DNA of 44,317 nt from Candidatus Eremiobacterota bacterium. Lineage in GTDB: Bacteria > Vulcanimicrobiota > CADAWZ01 > Ess09-12. Both the position numbers and the translations under genes were made by a program. The stretch spans positions 215,555 to 259,871 of the forward strand of contig JAVHLM010000001.1 in the NCBI GenBank assembly GCA_031082125.1, read 5' to 3'. This document shows, piece after piece, positions 23,743-32,908 of this stretch (the first letter of the stretch is position 1; each line of letters starts with the position of its first letter). Below the pieces are notes generated by a model. The model was not told where the DNA came from, ran no database searches, and worked only from the letters and a program-made list of their open reading frames with translations.

Positions 23743-24978
23743 TTATGCCATGACCTTCACTTTGCCATGAGCCTCCTCCTTGGCGACAAGCTTGCCGTGG
23801 CTTATGACGTGGAGAGGCTCCCTGTGGTACCAGAGGGCCTCATAGACGCTCTCGCCGTTGAGCACCACCAGGTGCGCGTCCTTCCCCTCGGCAAGGCCGA
23901 AATTCTTTACATTCATGCACTTTGCGGCGTCGATGGTGACCATGTCATAGATCTTCTCCATTTCGGGGAAAGTGGTCATCCAGAGAAGGTGCACGTTAAG
24001 GAACGCCACTTCCAGCATGCTGTTCTGGCCGAAGGGATAGTAGGCATCGGCCACGTCATCCTGGCCGAGGCACACGAGGTTCCCTTCCTCGAGGAGCTCC
24101 TTCACCTTCGCATGGAGGGGGCCCGTGTGGGGATCGCTCACGACGCCCATCTGCGCCTTCTTGAGAAGGGCCGAGATCTTCTTGAAATAGGGAGTGTGGT
24201 AAAGTGCCATGGCCCTGCAGTGATGGGCCAGGCAACGGCCCTCCCACCCGTTCTTGAGAGCGCTTACGGCGAGCATCTCGAGGGTTCTCAGGCCGGGATC
24301 GCCGGCATCATCGAGAAGCATGGAGATATCGGTCTTGTATTTTTTCGCGAGCTTCATCATCTCGTCAATATGGGTCTGCTCATCAGCTTCGGTGAACTCT
24401 ATCCAGGGGATACCGCCGACTACATCGGCGCCCATCTTCATCGCCTCATCAATGAGCTTCACGGTGCCGGGCTCACGGACCACGCCGTCCTGGGGAAATG
24501 CCACGACCTGGAGGTCCACCACTCCCTTGAACTCCTCTTTGGCCTTGAGAAGGGCCTTGATTCCTTCCAGCTTCGCCTTGGAGTCAACATCTGCAAAGGC
24601 CCTTATATGCAGGTTGCCGTTTCTTGCCGCATGCTTCAGGCACTGGCGGACATTTTTTATGATCCATTTTTCATCGTACTTCTCCTTCACACGGGCTGCA
24701 AGCTCGATGGCCGTCATGGCGCTTCCCATGTCGGAGCCATGATAGGACTTCAGGGCCTTCTCGTCGAGCATCTGGAGGGTGTACACCTTGCAGAGGTGAA
24801 GGTGGGCATTGCAGAATGACTCCGTGACAAGGTTTCCCCGGGCATCAATGACTTCTGTCTTTTTTTCCTGCTTGAGGGTGCCGCTCTTGGCAATCTTCTT
24901 TATCACGCCCTTCTCTATGCCTATGTCGTATTTCCCCTCCCTGTGGCGCAGGCGCCCGTTGGTAATGATCAGATCCAT
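23743..24978 (-). CDS. Amidohydrolase, cytosine-deaminase (CodA)-like
   Basis: A cytosolic metal-dependent hydrolase of 411 residues. The ATG at 24978 is set by CAGGAGGTGG about 6 bases upstream; the frame continues to 25035 without such a site. The N-terminal strands DLIITNGRLRH begin the small beta domain. The metal site is NAHLHL (H59, H61), then AHHCRAMAL and the Asp of CLGQDDVADAYYPFG, which matches the SDDVRDPFYPYG motif of CodA-type enzymes. It probably deaminates cytosine or a related amino-heterocycle, or opens a cyclic amide. No permease gene is adjacent, so a substrate cannot be fixed. Confidence 0.87.
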   Translation of the reverse strand: MDLIITNGRLRHREGKYDIGIEKGVIKKIAKSGTLKQEKKTEVIDARGNLVTESFCNAHLHLCKVYTLQMLDEKALKSYHGSDMGSAMTAIELAARVKEKYDEKWIIKNVRQCLKHAARNGNLHIRAFADVDSKAKLEGIKALLKAKEEFKGVVDLQVVAFPQDGVVREPGTVKLIDEAMKMGADVVGGIPWIEFTEADEQTHIDEMMKLAKKYKTDISMLLDDAGDPGLRTLEMLAVSALKNGWEGRCLAHHCRAMALYHTPYFKKISALLKKAQMGVVSDPHTGPLHAKVKELLEEGNLVCLGQDDVADAYYPFGQNSMLEVAFLNVHLLWMTTFPEMEKIYDMVTIDAAKCMNVKNFGLAEGKDAHLVVLNGESVYEALWYHREPLHVISHGKLVAKEEAHGKVKVMA

Positions 24979-25288
24979 ACTGTCCACCTCCTGATTTTTC
25001 TTCTCTGGCTGCTGCCATCGTGATATTTGTCTCATGAATGCTTCGTTCTTTTCCCTCCGATTCCTACCAGATGGAATACTAAAACCCCAAATGGACGCTC
25101 TGCGGGCTCAACTGGAAATTGAGATTTGATGGGCCATTCCGTGTCCATCCTCCGGAGAGGCCCGGCCCTGCCGTTCACAAATTGTTAAGACTTTCTCCAA
25201 GATTAGTAACATTTTTAAGCCACCTCCCTTAACATGGCAGTGGTATCGTAAGAGGTGAAGGCACCACTCGATGAAAGGGGAAGATCCT
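24979..25288. other. Gap between divergent amidohydrolase and glutaminase-like genes
   Basis: The 310 bases hold ribosome-binding sites at both ends and presumably two promoters. I find no strong -35/-10 pair and no small gene with a good ribosome-binding site. Confidence 0.5.
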
Positions 25289-26293
25289 ATGAGAATAAGC
25301 ACTGCACCGACGAAAATCCTCCCTCCGCCCGGTCCTGAAAGATGGGTACCCCGGGAATGCCATGGGGAAGAGGAGATTTCTGTTCCAGGGGAGCATGACT
25401 CAGTCACGCTGGAGAGCACCAGGTCACTGAAATGCTCTCAATCACTTCCGGCAGCCTCAGGCCCGGAAAACAACGGTGATGTCTCTTCAGAAAAACAGGG
25501 AAGGGCGCTCTGCCCCCGGGAAGAATCTCTCTCTTTCGAGGAGGGGAATCTTTTCTCCCTCCTTCGCGGGAAAGGCAGACCCCAGGGCATCAATGCGCCG
25601 GGAGCTGCAGACATCAGGGCATGCGAGGAATCCCTGGCAGAAAGCGCCCCATCGATGCTGGTCCTTGTAAACCGCAGCGAGGTGACGGGGCTTGACGGCG
25701 AAGTCCCCTCAGCAAAAGCCCTCCAGAAAGCATTTCTATCGGTTGCAGGGGAGAAGAGCATCCCCTGGGAGTATCTCCCTGACGGGTGCTACGCCAGGGC
25801 CCATGCCGCATGCGATATGATCATGAAAAAGGGCTATAACTGCGGGAAGCTCTTCATCTCTGTCGCCGATGATGGAGACGGATGGAACTCCTTCAAGGCG
25901 CAGGGTAAATTCACCGCCGGAGCCTGGTGGTATCACGTGGCTGCACTCTCTTTTGCCGCTGACGAAAGCTCCGGAGAAGTAAAAGCCTGGGTAATCGACC
26001 CCGCGGTGAACCCTGCAAAGCCCCTGGCCCCGGATGAGTGGCTCGCCTCCTTCTGGGACGGAACCTTCCCCGTGAATGCTGACCTTACCTATGCCGATGA
26101 ATACGGCATCCCTTTCCATGATGCCATTTCACCGCCAGGACCGAGGGAATTCTCACGGGAGGCCTTTGAAAAGAACCTTTTTGACGCCCGGCGGGTCAAC
26201 CGCATATATCTCAAGGCTCTGAAACAGATAAAGGACGGGTATCGCGGGAATCACCAGGCGGGTCAGAGAGCGGAAGGCGCCCTTGCGTCTTAA
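25289..26293 (+). CDS. Protein-glutaminase-like deamidase, candidate secreted effector
   Basis: The protein has 334 residues. Residues 1-140 are disordered and polar. The C-terminal half fits the protein-glutaminase fold: PDGCYARAHAACDMIMKKGY (catalytic Cys167), GAWWYHVAAL (His216) and KAWVIDPAVNP (Asp237), the Cys-His-Asp triad in the family order and with the DGCYARAH and WxYHVA signatures. Protein glutaminases convert glutamine side chains in proteins to glutamate; some bacterial effectors use this to disable host proteins. No signal peptide is seen; Chryseobacterium protein glutaminase has one. The ATG at 25289 is chosen because AGGGGA lies 7 bases upstream; an in-frame ATG at 25271 is possible. 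It stands alone, with no clear immunity gene beside it. Confidence 0.8.
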   Translation: MRISTAPTKILPPPGPERWVPRECHGEEEISVPGEHDSVTLESTRSLKCSQSLPAASGPENNGDVSSEKQGRALCPREESLSFEEGNLFSLLRGKGRPQGINAPGAADIRACEESLAESAPSMLVLVNRSEVTGLDGEVPSAKALQKAFLSVAGEKSIPWEYLPDGCYARAHAACDMIMKKGYNCGKLFISVADDGDGWNSFKAQGKFTAGAWWYHVAALSFAADESSGEVKAWVIDPAVNPAKPLAPDEWLASFWDGTFPVNADLTYADEYGIPFHDAISPPGPREFSREAFEKNLFDARRVNRIYLKALKQIKDGYRGNHQAGQRAEGALAS

Positions 26294-26394
26294 GTTGGCT
26301 TTCCCCTTTTCAGTCCTGACGACCTGGGGATTCCAGGATCCATAATATCTGTGTCTTTCAGCAAAAAACCTTATGGCAGGGAGGATAAAATACC

Positions 26395-26685
26395 ATGGTT
26401 CACGATATCTCGGTAAATTTTCATGACACGGTGAGAAGCATGGTGGAGCGCCCCGGCGAAAAGCGCACCGCCGTGGCTTTCAGCAGGAGAGCCTCATGGT
26501 ACTGGCTCATGCCGGGCGACGAGGCCATCAGTGAGACCCTGAAAAGGGCAAAAAGAGAAAGGCTCACTGTGTCGGTAAATCACAACGCCATCACGATGCG
26601 CATCACCGGCGCCGAGCTGGCCGGGGACCCGTCTTCCTTTTCACCGCTATCACCGCTCCAAGACAGAGACTCCCTGCGGACATGA
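26395..26685 (+). CDS. 96-residue protein of unknown function
   Basis: I do not recognise this protein. It begins MVHDISVNFHDTVRSMVERP; residues 25-70 look like a small alpha/beta fold (RTAVAFSRRASWYWLMPGDE, ETLKRAKRERLTVSVNHNAI). AGGGAGG lies 11 bases before the ATG. It follows the glutaminase-like gene by 101 bases on the same strand, so it could be a partner of it (for example an immunity or chaperone protein), but nothing in the sequence proves this. Its last 83 bases overlap the 3' end of the convergent CLCA-like gene, so the C-terminal 27 residues share DNA with that gene. Confidence 0.6.
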   Translation: MVHDISVNFHDTVRSMVERPGEKRTAVAFSRRASWYWLMPGDEAISETLKRAKRERLTVSVNHNAITMRITGAELAGDPSSFSPLSPLQDRDSLRT

Positions 26686-28675
26686 GAACAAGAGCAGCCC
26701 AGGGATGCCGCACGGCTGCCACAATGGGACCGAGATGCCAGCGCACAAAAGCTCTGAGCATAGGAGAAGAGGCGACAATGCGCGCTGCCGGCGGTGACAA
26801 TGCATAATAAAATGCCACAAAGAGCCTCCCGGGGGCATTTTTCAGCAGGACCCTGTCGCGAAACTGCCGGAGCGCCGTCACGTGAGGCTCCTGAGGTGAC
26901 CCGTAGGCGGCCGTGGCGATGAAGCATGAGCCCCCTGACGATGATGCCGGCTGGGTAAACACAGGCATATTGGTGCCCCACTCGGAGGATGCGGTCACAT
27001 CGACGGCCAGTACGGCCATCTCTGAAGAAGCCCCTGTGGAGTCTGAGGCCTTGAGGGCAAAGTAATACGAGCCGCCGGCAAAGAGGGGCGTGGTGTACTC
27101 CTGGGTGTCGCCGGGGTTCCCCGGCACGGGGAGACCCGCAAGAGGCGCGGCGCCTGCCCATTCGGCATCAGTCGAGATGGGCGCCGATGAGTAGCGCATT
27201 TCATAGGATGAAGCCCTGCCTTCATACATGTTGTTTCCCGGCGCAATCCAGGCAAGCTTCACCGTGCCGTCGGAGAGGCCCTGGCCGTTGAAATTCTCCA
27301 CCGGTCCGGGAGGAATAAGGTCCTTGGTGAGATAGCCTGACACATTGAAGGGATCGGCCTGGACCTCGCATGAAAAGTCGTCGGTGATTGGCGTCAGGCG
27401 CTCTTTCAGGCTCACGGAGGAAGAAATCGGCGGCTTCACATCGGAGAAAGCAATGCCCTCGTAAGCACTGTGCTGATCGTTATTCGCCTTTATGGAGACC
27501 TGGTAAGCGCCATCTCCTTTGAAATCCACAAAGTAGCCTTCATAAGTTCCGTCAAGGGGAAAAGAATCTCCCATGAGGCCGCCGTCGCCCAGGGGGAGAG
27601 TCGATGCAGTGCTGTCCGGCGCGGTGACTGTGGCACTCACCGAGGCTCCCGACACCGGCGTTCCATTTCTGTAAAGGCAGGCTACGATGCGCACCGGCCT
27701 TGGATACTCATAAAGCTGAAGATCGGTAGCCCCTTCAAGGGAAAATCCCGCTGCCCTTTTCTTCTTCTGCTGGAGCACCGTGAAGGTGGGCTCCTGATAG
27801 GTAATGGCCGTGAGAGTCTTGTCATCGGGAAGCTTCAGGGAGAACTTGGTCTTCGTTGCCATGACATGCCAGCAGGACTGCCTCTTGTGATTGAGGTTCT
27901 GATCATTATTGGGCTCCGGGTAGTGATCACCGTAGCAGAATGAGGTGATGGGGCTGAGATAGGGATACCACATGATGGAGGAATGGTTGGTGTCGGGGCT
28001 TGTGGCTTTTTTGACAGAGTAGCTCGCACTGTCGTAAAGAACTTCCTTCACGCTGGTCTCCCATTCCGCCTCTTTCGTGCACTTCAGCCATTTCCCGTTG
28101 CTGTCGCAGAAGACCAGGTACCATTTGGGCGGATTACCCTTCTGGACAATATTCGTATATTCATCGTAAAGCCCGTAGGCATAGTGACCGAACTCATGGG
28201 TGAGCATGGAGGCCACCACCCTGGCCGAGGAATCAGTGATGTTCTTGTAGCCAAAATTGATGTGCCCCGCGGCGCCGAAGCCATCGGGAACGGCATCGCC
28301 TATGTCGCTGTCGGGCATCTTGATATCCACTTTATCCAGGGCAAAGGTGCCCACGTCAAGAGCCCCCGCTATGGAAGGCCACGAGGCCGGCACAATTATG
28401 GTGACGCTCCCGAGGCGATTCTGCTTGTAAGTGGCGGTATAGAGATAGTCTGAAGTGTTTTTGATGCAGGTTTTTATCCTGTCAAGCGAAGTGTTTCCCA
28501 CGGTGCTGTCATAGGGCACGGCGTCATCGACGAGAATGGAGAAATTCATAACGCCTTTGTCCACGGTCCCTGATCCTGCAGAGGCCTGCCCGGCAAGGGA
28601 CACCATGAATATGGCGCTGAAAATCACCATCACCGGGAAAAACCTGAAATGGCATGCTCTGATAATAGCTCTCAT
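26603..28675 (-). CDS. Secreted CLCA-like metalloprotease with FnIII domain and CFI-box C-terminus
   Basis: The protein has 690 residues. A signal peptide covers about 1-33. Residues 40-290 resemble the CLCA N-terminal protease domain: HEFGHYAYGLYDEY (160-173) has the zinc HExxH and the following Asp-Glu seen in CLCA proteins. Later come beta-sandwich regions, including an FnIII-like domain (about 465-560, with GTVKLAWIAPGN). The C-terminus carries CFIATAAYGS, known as the CFI box of predicted protein-sorting tails, then about 60 residues, a membrane helix (ALVLMSAGSLCLGAVIAV) and a basic end (KRK, RRR). It would be exported, and its tail removed or anchored. The rhomboid gene lies 16 bases upstream in the same operon. 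Confidence 0.82.
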   Translation of the reverse strand: MRAIIRACHFRFFPVMVIFSAIFMVSLAGQASAGSGTVDKGVMNFSILVDDAVPYDSTVGNTSLDRIKTCIKNTSDYLYTATYKQNRLGSVTIIVPASWPSIAGALDVGTFALDKVDIKMPDSDIGDAVPDGFGAAGHINFGYKNITDSSARVVASMLTHEFGHYAYGLYDEYTNIVQKGNPPKWYLVFCDSNGKWLKCTKEAEWETSVKEVLYDSASYSVKKATSPDTNHSSIMWYPYLSPITSFCYGDHYPEPNNDQNLNHKRQSCWHVMATKTKFSLKLPDDKTLTAITYQEPTFTVLQQKKKRAAGFSLEGATDLQLYEYPRPVRIVACLYRNGTPVSGASVSATVTAPDSTASTLPLGDGGLMGDSFPLDGTYEGYFVDFKGDGAYQVSIKANNDQHSAYEGIAFSDVKPPISSSVSLKERLTPITDDFSCEVQADPFNVSGYLTKDLIPPGPVENFNGQGLSDGTVKLAWIAPGNNMYEGRASSYEMRYSSAPISTDAEWAGAAPLAGLPVPGNPGDTQEYTTPLFAGGSYYFALKASDSTGASSEMAVLAVDVTASSEWGTNMPVFTQPASSSGGSCFIATAAYGSPQEPHVTALRQFRDRVLLKNAPGRLFVAFYYALSPPAARIVASSPMLRAFVRWHLGPIVAAVRHPWAALVLMSAGSLCLGAVIAVKRKTGPRPARRR

Positions 28676-28691
28676 GGCATGGGCTCCTTTT

Positions 28692-29390
28692 TTACCAGTA
28701 CTGGGGATCTTCGTTGCGGTCCCACTTTCCCTTCACAATCCCTGAGATGAGGAGCACTCCCCCCACGACTGCCCCCAGGATGAACCCTCCCAGGTGGGCT
28801 CCGTATGCCACTCCGGAAAAGGTTCTGTCATTCTCAAAATAATTGGACACGAACTGCATGACAAACCAGAACCCTATGGCCCACCCTGAGGCCACCTTGA
28901 AGGTCCCGGAAGTATACCAGATAAGGTACCAGTAAACGATTTTATTCCTGGGGAAGAACACCAGGTAAGCGCCCATCACGGCAGAGATGGCGCCCGAGGC
29001 GCCGATGGCAGGCAGTCCCGCGGCAGCGGTCCCGGCCACGAGGGCCCCATGGAAATAAGCGGCGCCAATTCCCCCGGCCAGGTAGAAAAGGGCGTAGCCG
29101 ATATGGCCGATGGCATCTTCCACATTATCGCCGAAAATCCAGAGAAAGATCATGTTTCCCAGCAGATGAAAAAAGCCCCCGTGAAGGAAACAGCTTGTGA
29201 AGGCATTGAGAAGCGCGGCGTGGGCCGGGATGAAGCCCCAGGTTTTGACCACTGTCTCATAATCGGGGCACAGGCGGAGCTCGGGGCCGGCGATGAAGAA
29301 GAGGTACACAAGCACGTTCACCGCGATGAAAGTGCAGTTCACATAGGGAGTGCGGTTTCTCTCGTTGATGTCGCCGATGGGGACAATCAT
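28692..29390 (-). CDS. Rhomboid-family intramembrane serine protease
   Basis: The protein has 232 residues and six membrane helices. HGGFFHLLGNM (70-80) is the rhomboid loop/helix 2 signature; GASGAIS places the catalytic serine at 132, and AYGAHLGGF places its histidine at 199. Rhomboids cut membrane-spanning segments of other proteins inside the membrane. Directly downstream on the same strand (16 bases) is a secreted protein with a C-terminal membrane tail, an attractive substrate. Related rhombosortases recognise C-terminal sorting tails in other bacteria, so this pair may be an analogue; that step is inference. Confidence 0.92.
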   Translation of the reverse strand: MIVPIGDINERNRTPYVNCTFIAVNVLVYLFFIAGPELRLCPDYETVVKTWGFIPAHAALLNAFTSCFLHGGFFHLLGNMIFLWIFGDNVEDAIGHIGYALFYLAGGIGAAYFHGALVAGTAAAGLPAIGASGAISAVMGAYLVFFPRNKIVYWYLIWYTSGTFKVASGWAIGFWFVMQFVSNYFENDRTFSGVAYGAHLGGFILGAVVGGVLLISGIVKGKWDRNEDPQYW

Positions 29391-29561
29391 ACATGAGTGA
29401 TTTGAGGGAAATCGTTAATTTCCTCTCTTGAGATGACGATGAATCTCTTTTCCTGGAGAAGGAAGTGAGCCGAAGATGTAAAATCTTAAAGGTGTGGGAA
29501 GCAGCGGGCCTGGAGCGCCTTCGTAAAGCTTCCCTCATCAGTAATGCCAAGGAGGAAGAAC

Positions 29562-31199
29562 ATGATCTCAAAGCGCGTCACTCTCTTCATTCTTGCCCTG
29601 GTGCTTCTGGCGGTCTTTGCCCTCCCCGGCTGCGGCGGGGGGGGAGGCGGGAGCAGCGCCTCCGGCGGATACATCGGCGGAGGCGGAACCACTACGGCTA
29701 CACCGACTATCACCTCGATAACGCCGGCGAACCCACCCGTGGGATCAGAATGCACCATATCAGGAAGCGGCTTCGGCGCCTCGAAAGGCGCCAGGGACAG
29801 CGACAAGAGCACTGTGAGATTCGTAAGCACCGCCGATGGAGGCACATCGACTGACGCCACAATTTACAACTCCTGGAGCGACAGCCAGATAAAGTGCATC
29901 GTGCCCGCTCTCACGGTGGGGCAGAATTATGTCACCATGGTGAATGTCGTCTCCGCTGCGGGTACCGTAAGCTCATCATCGACACAGTCTACGGCAAATA
30001 CCATCACGCCCCAGCAGCAGCAGCAGACCGGCGTCACCATCACGACAGTTACGCCGAACTCCGTGCAGCAGGGAGCAGGAACAACGGTGACCATTACAGG
30101 GTCAGGCTTCGGGACCACCAAGGGCTCTGTAACCTTCGGCTCTGTCTCGCAGACAACGACGCTCACATGGGCAGATACCCAGATCACCTGCGCCGTACCT
30201 ACTGCTCTGGCCTCGGGAACGGTGGGTGTGAAAGTGGTGACGGCGGCAGGGACATCAAGTAACTCCGCCTCCCTCAACATCTATACGGCTGCAACGGGCA
30301 CCCTCACGGGGAGAGTCTATGATATCTTCTCGGGAACCTCGATGAGCGCTGCCACAGTAAACGTCAACAGCGTGAGCACCGAGAGCAACACCTCGGGAGT
30401 TTATTCCATGACCCCCGGGGGGACAGGTGAGTCAAGGATGACCGTCTCATCGGGTTCAATTGTCACCAGGAGCTTCCCGGTGAATGTGACCAACGCCTCC
30501 CAGGATGTATCGGTAGTGGCTTCAACGTACAATACGGACATGCTCAGAGCATATTGCTGGGGCCAGGGGCAGTCGTCGATGCGCTGGAACACAAAACCCA
30601 CTGCCATCGTGATCTATAATACCCTCTCAAGAGGCACATCGGCAGTGAGCCAGGCTGATATCACCACCACGCAGAGCTGGCTCCAGAACGAGTTCTTCAC
30701 CCTTGCAAACAGCTATTTTTCCGGCACAACCGTCGAGGTGTACAACGGAAGGCCTGAGGATGACCCTCGCAATACCGTATCGGATGCGGGGATCATCGGC
30801 CAGAACACTATCGCCATATACTGGAGCGACACTATCACGGGCACCACCCAGGGCGAAGGTGGATGGAGCGGCCAGGGAAATGTCATAGTGGGGGGCTTCG
30901 CCCATATAAGGAACGCAGGCCGCACCATGGACCTCCAGGAGGCCCTCCGCCACGAAATGGGCCACGCAACGGGATTCACCCATCCTTTTGCCTCGCTTGG
31001 CGTCACAAATCCCAAGCTTGAGTACTCGGTGATGAATTATTATTATGCAAAAAGCAGCTCCACCTACACCACCTCCGACCTGAATGCCTATATCTACTAT
31101 TACCACCGCGCGCCGGGCAACGTGGCGCCTGACAGGGACCCCGACGGCTATGCGGGCTATAAACATCTCCCCGTAAAGACAGTCATATTCCGCGATTAG
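29562..31199 (+). CDS. Lipoprotein metzincin metalloprotease with two IPT/TIG domains
   Basis: The protein has 545 residues from the ATG at 29562 (AAGGAGG 6 bases upstream; an earlier in-frame ATG at 29544 lacks a site). A lipobox ends FALPGC, so it is probably anchored in the outer membrane by the Cys. A Gly/Ser linker follows, then two IPT/TIG Ig-like domains (about 45-140 and 150-240, with TITGSGFG), and a short carboxypeptidase-regulatory-like domain (GTLTGRVYDIFSG). The protease domain ends with HEMGHATGFTHP (starting at 464), the metzincin HExxHxxGxxH zinc motif, and YSVMNYY is the Met-turn. It is a cell-surface protease. An intrinsic terminator follows. Confidence 0.85.
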   Translation: MISKRVTLFILALVLLAVFALPGCGGGGGGSSASGGYIGGGGTTTATPTITSITPANPPVGSECTISGSGFGASKGARDSDKSTVRFVSTADGGTSTDATIYNSWSDSQIKCIVPALTVGQNYVTMVNVVSAAGTVSSSSTQSTANTITPQQQQQTGVTITTVTPNSVQQGAGTTVTITGSGFGTTKGSVTFGSVSQTTTLTWADTQITCAVPTALASGTVGVKVVTAAGTSSNSASLNIYTAATGTLTGRVYDIFSGTSMSAATVNVNSVSTESNTSGVYSMTPGGTGESRMTVSSGSIVTRSFPVNVTNASQDVSVVASTYNTDMLRAYCWGQGQSSMRWNTKPTAIVIYNTLSRGTSAVSQADITTTQSWLQNEFFTLANSYFSGTTVEVYNGRPEDDPRNTVSDAGIIGQNTIAIYWSDTITGTTQGEGGWSGQGNVIVGGFAHIRNAGRTMDLQEALRHEMGHATGFTHPFASLGVTNPKLEYSVMNYYYAKSSSTYTTSDLNAYIYYYHRAPGNVAPDRDPDGYAGYKHLPVKTVIFRD

Positions 31200-31231
31200 C
31201 GAGGCTCATCACTCAAAACGGGCCATGCATT

Positions 31232-31265
31232 AAGACAGGGGCAGCCCCCCTGTCTTCTTTTCTTT
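31232..31265 (+). terminator. Intrinsic terminator after the metzincin gene
   Basis: AAGACAGGGG (31232-31241) pairs with CCCCTGTCTT (31247-31256) around a 5-base loop, followed by CTTTTCTTT. It separates the metzincin gene from the exporter operon. Confidence 0.85.
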
Positions 31266-31332
31266 ACCCGAAAGAGGAATAAGGCCCTGTAAAATATTGC
31301 AGCAAATGAGGCAGAAGCAGGAGTTTCACTTG

Positions 31333-32886
31333 GTGACTGAGAATACCCTCTCGTCCTGCAATGCAAGACTAAGCCCGGCCCGAAAGCTTGTAAACGTGGT
31401 GCGTGTAATAACATTTTTCCTTTTCATCATTGCCGCCATGGCATTTCTCGCAGGCGCCCCGTCGGTTTCAGCTCAGCAGGATCCATCACCGCAGCCCCTG
31501 CCTTCGGCACAGCCGAAAAAACCGCCGGAATCCAGGCTTGATACAGCGCCCATAACTGTGCCTTCAATCAAGCCTCCCCCTGTTCCTGGAGGGCCTGCAA
31601 GGCCCCTGACCCTGGCGGAGTGCCTTTCCCTGGCGATTGAGAACCGCCCTGACCTGAAGAGCGCCGAAGACCAGATAAAGGCTGCGCAGGCTGTCGTGGG
31701 AGAGACCATGTCCGCCTATTACCCGCAGATCAGCTTCACCTCATCATGGCAGAGGAGCGGCGGCCCCGACCGCGTCTCCTCAACAAGCTCCAGCAGCCTT
31801 GGCAACATTACAGGCATAAACACCTATAACACCATTGTGAACACCACCGTGAGCACCGTGGGCACCAACTACACCGACAGCCTCACCCTCTCCCAGTATA
31901 TCACCGATTTCGGGAAAACACCGTATCTCGTGACGGCCTCTCAGCAGTCGTACGTGATGACCCTCTTTGACCTTATCACTCTCAAGAACACCATCATCAA
32001 CAGCGTGAAAAAATCATACTACAACTGCATTGCGGCTCAGGAGCTGCTGAAGGCCAAGCAGGAGAATGTCGCCGTGCTGGAGATCCACCTCAGGCAGTCC
32101 CAGGCCTTCTATGATACCGGGAGAAAATCCAAGATAGAGGTCACCAAGTCCGAGGTGGACCTCGCGGCAGCCCGCCTGGACATGATAAATGCCGACAACG
32201 GTTACAAGGTGACCCTCGTGACACTCGTAAATGCCATGGGCTTTGACAGGCCCTTCAGTTTTGAGCTCGCCCGGGACCTCACGCTCCCCGAGGTGCCTCT
32301 CGGTCTTGATCAGGTGAAGAGCGTCGCGGCCATTCAACGCCCCGAGCTTCTCAAGCTGGATGCCCAGATAAGAGGGCAGCAGGCAAAGCTCTCCGCGGCA
32401 AAAGCCGACTTCTACCCCGAGATCGTGGGAAACGCCCAGTACAACTGGCGGGGGAATAAATATCCCCTGGACCGTTACTGGCAGCTCGGCGTGACGCTCG
32501 CAGTGCCCATTACCGACGGTAACTGGATGGTGTACAGGGTGAGGGAGAACCTGGCACAGCTTGACAGCCTCGTGAAGCAGAAGGACCGCCTCTGGCAGAA
32601 CATCGCCCTGGAGATCGAGCAGGCCTATCTCGCCATAATAGCGGCAGGCGAGAAGATAAAGGTCTCCCAGAAGTCCCTGCAGCAGGCCGAGGAGAACTTC
32701 AGGCTCGCCCAGGGCCGTTATGCCGTCGGCGTGGGCTCAAACCTTGAATACAGCGATGCCCAGGTGCTGCTTCTCCAGGCAAAGACAGACTATATTACCG
32801 CACTGGTGCAGTATTTCAACGCCGTGGCGGACCTGGAAAAGTCGATGGGTGTCGATCTCTCCGCAGCAAAAGCCGGTAAGAAATGA
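31333..32886 (+). CDS. TolC-family outer membrane efflux protein
   Basis: The outer membrane channel of a tripartite exporter, 517 residues from the GTG at 31333. That start is chosen because CAGGAG lies 9 bases upstream; TTG 31330, ATG 31306 and TTG 31297 are alternatives. A signal peptide ends near SVSAQQ. A Pro-rich linker follows, then the TolC repeat structure: LTLAECLSLAIENRPDL opens repeat one, and long helices with DTGRKSKIEVTKSEVDLAAA and AQGRYAVGVGSNLEYSDAQV are typical of the two halves. It is first in an operon with a MacA-like adaptor and a MacB-like ATPase and permease. Confidence 0.9.
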   Translation: MTENTLSSCNARLSPARKLVNVVRVITFFLFIIAAMAFLAGAPSVSAQQDPSPQPLPSAQPKKPPESRLDTAPITVPSIKPPPVPGGPARPLTLAECLSLAIENRPDLKSAEDQIKAAQAVVGETMSAYYPQISFTSSWQRSGGPDRVSSTSSSSLGNITGINTYNTIVNTTVSTVGTNYTDSLTLSQYITDFGKTPYLVTASQQSYVMTLFDLITLKNTIINSVKKSYYNCIAAQELLKAKQENVAVLEIHLRQSQAFYDTGRKSKIEVTKSEVDLAAARLDMINADNGYKVTLVTLVNAMGFDRPFSFELARDLTLPEVPLGLDQVKSVAAIQRPELLKLDAQIRGQQAKLSAAKADFYPEIVGNAQYNWRGNKYPLDRYWQLGVTLAVPITDGNWMVYRVRENLAQLDSLVKQKDRLWQNIALEIEQAYLAIIAAGEKIKVSQKSLQQAEENFRLAQGRYAVGVGSNLEYSDAQVLLLQAKTDYITALVQYFNAVADLEKSMGVDLSAAKAGKK

Positions 32887-32908
32887 CAGCAAGGCAAGGA
32901 AAAAGGTT

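Noticed and set aside
23698-24819. 373-residue plus-strand frame
   Set aside because: Antisense to the amidohydrolase and rich in residues produced by mirrored codons; it has no family motif.
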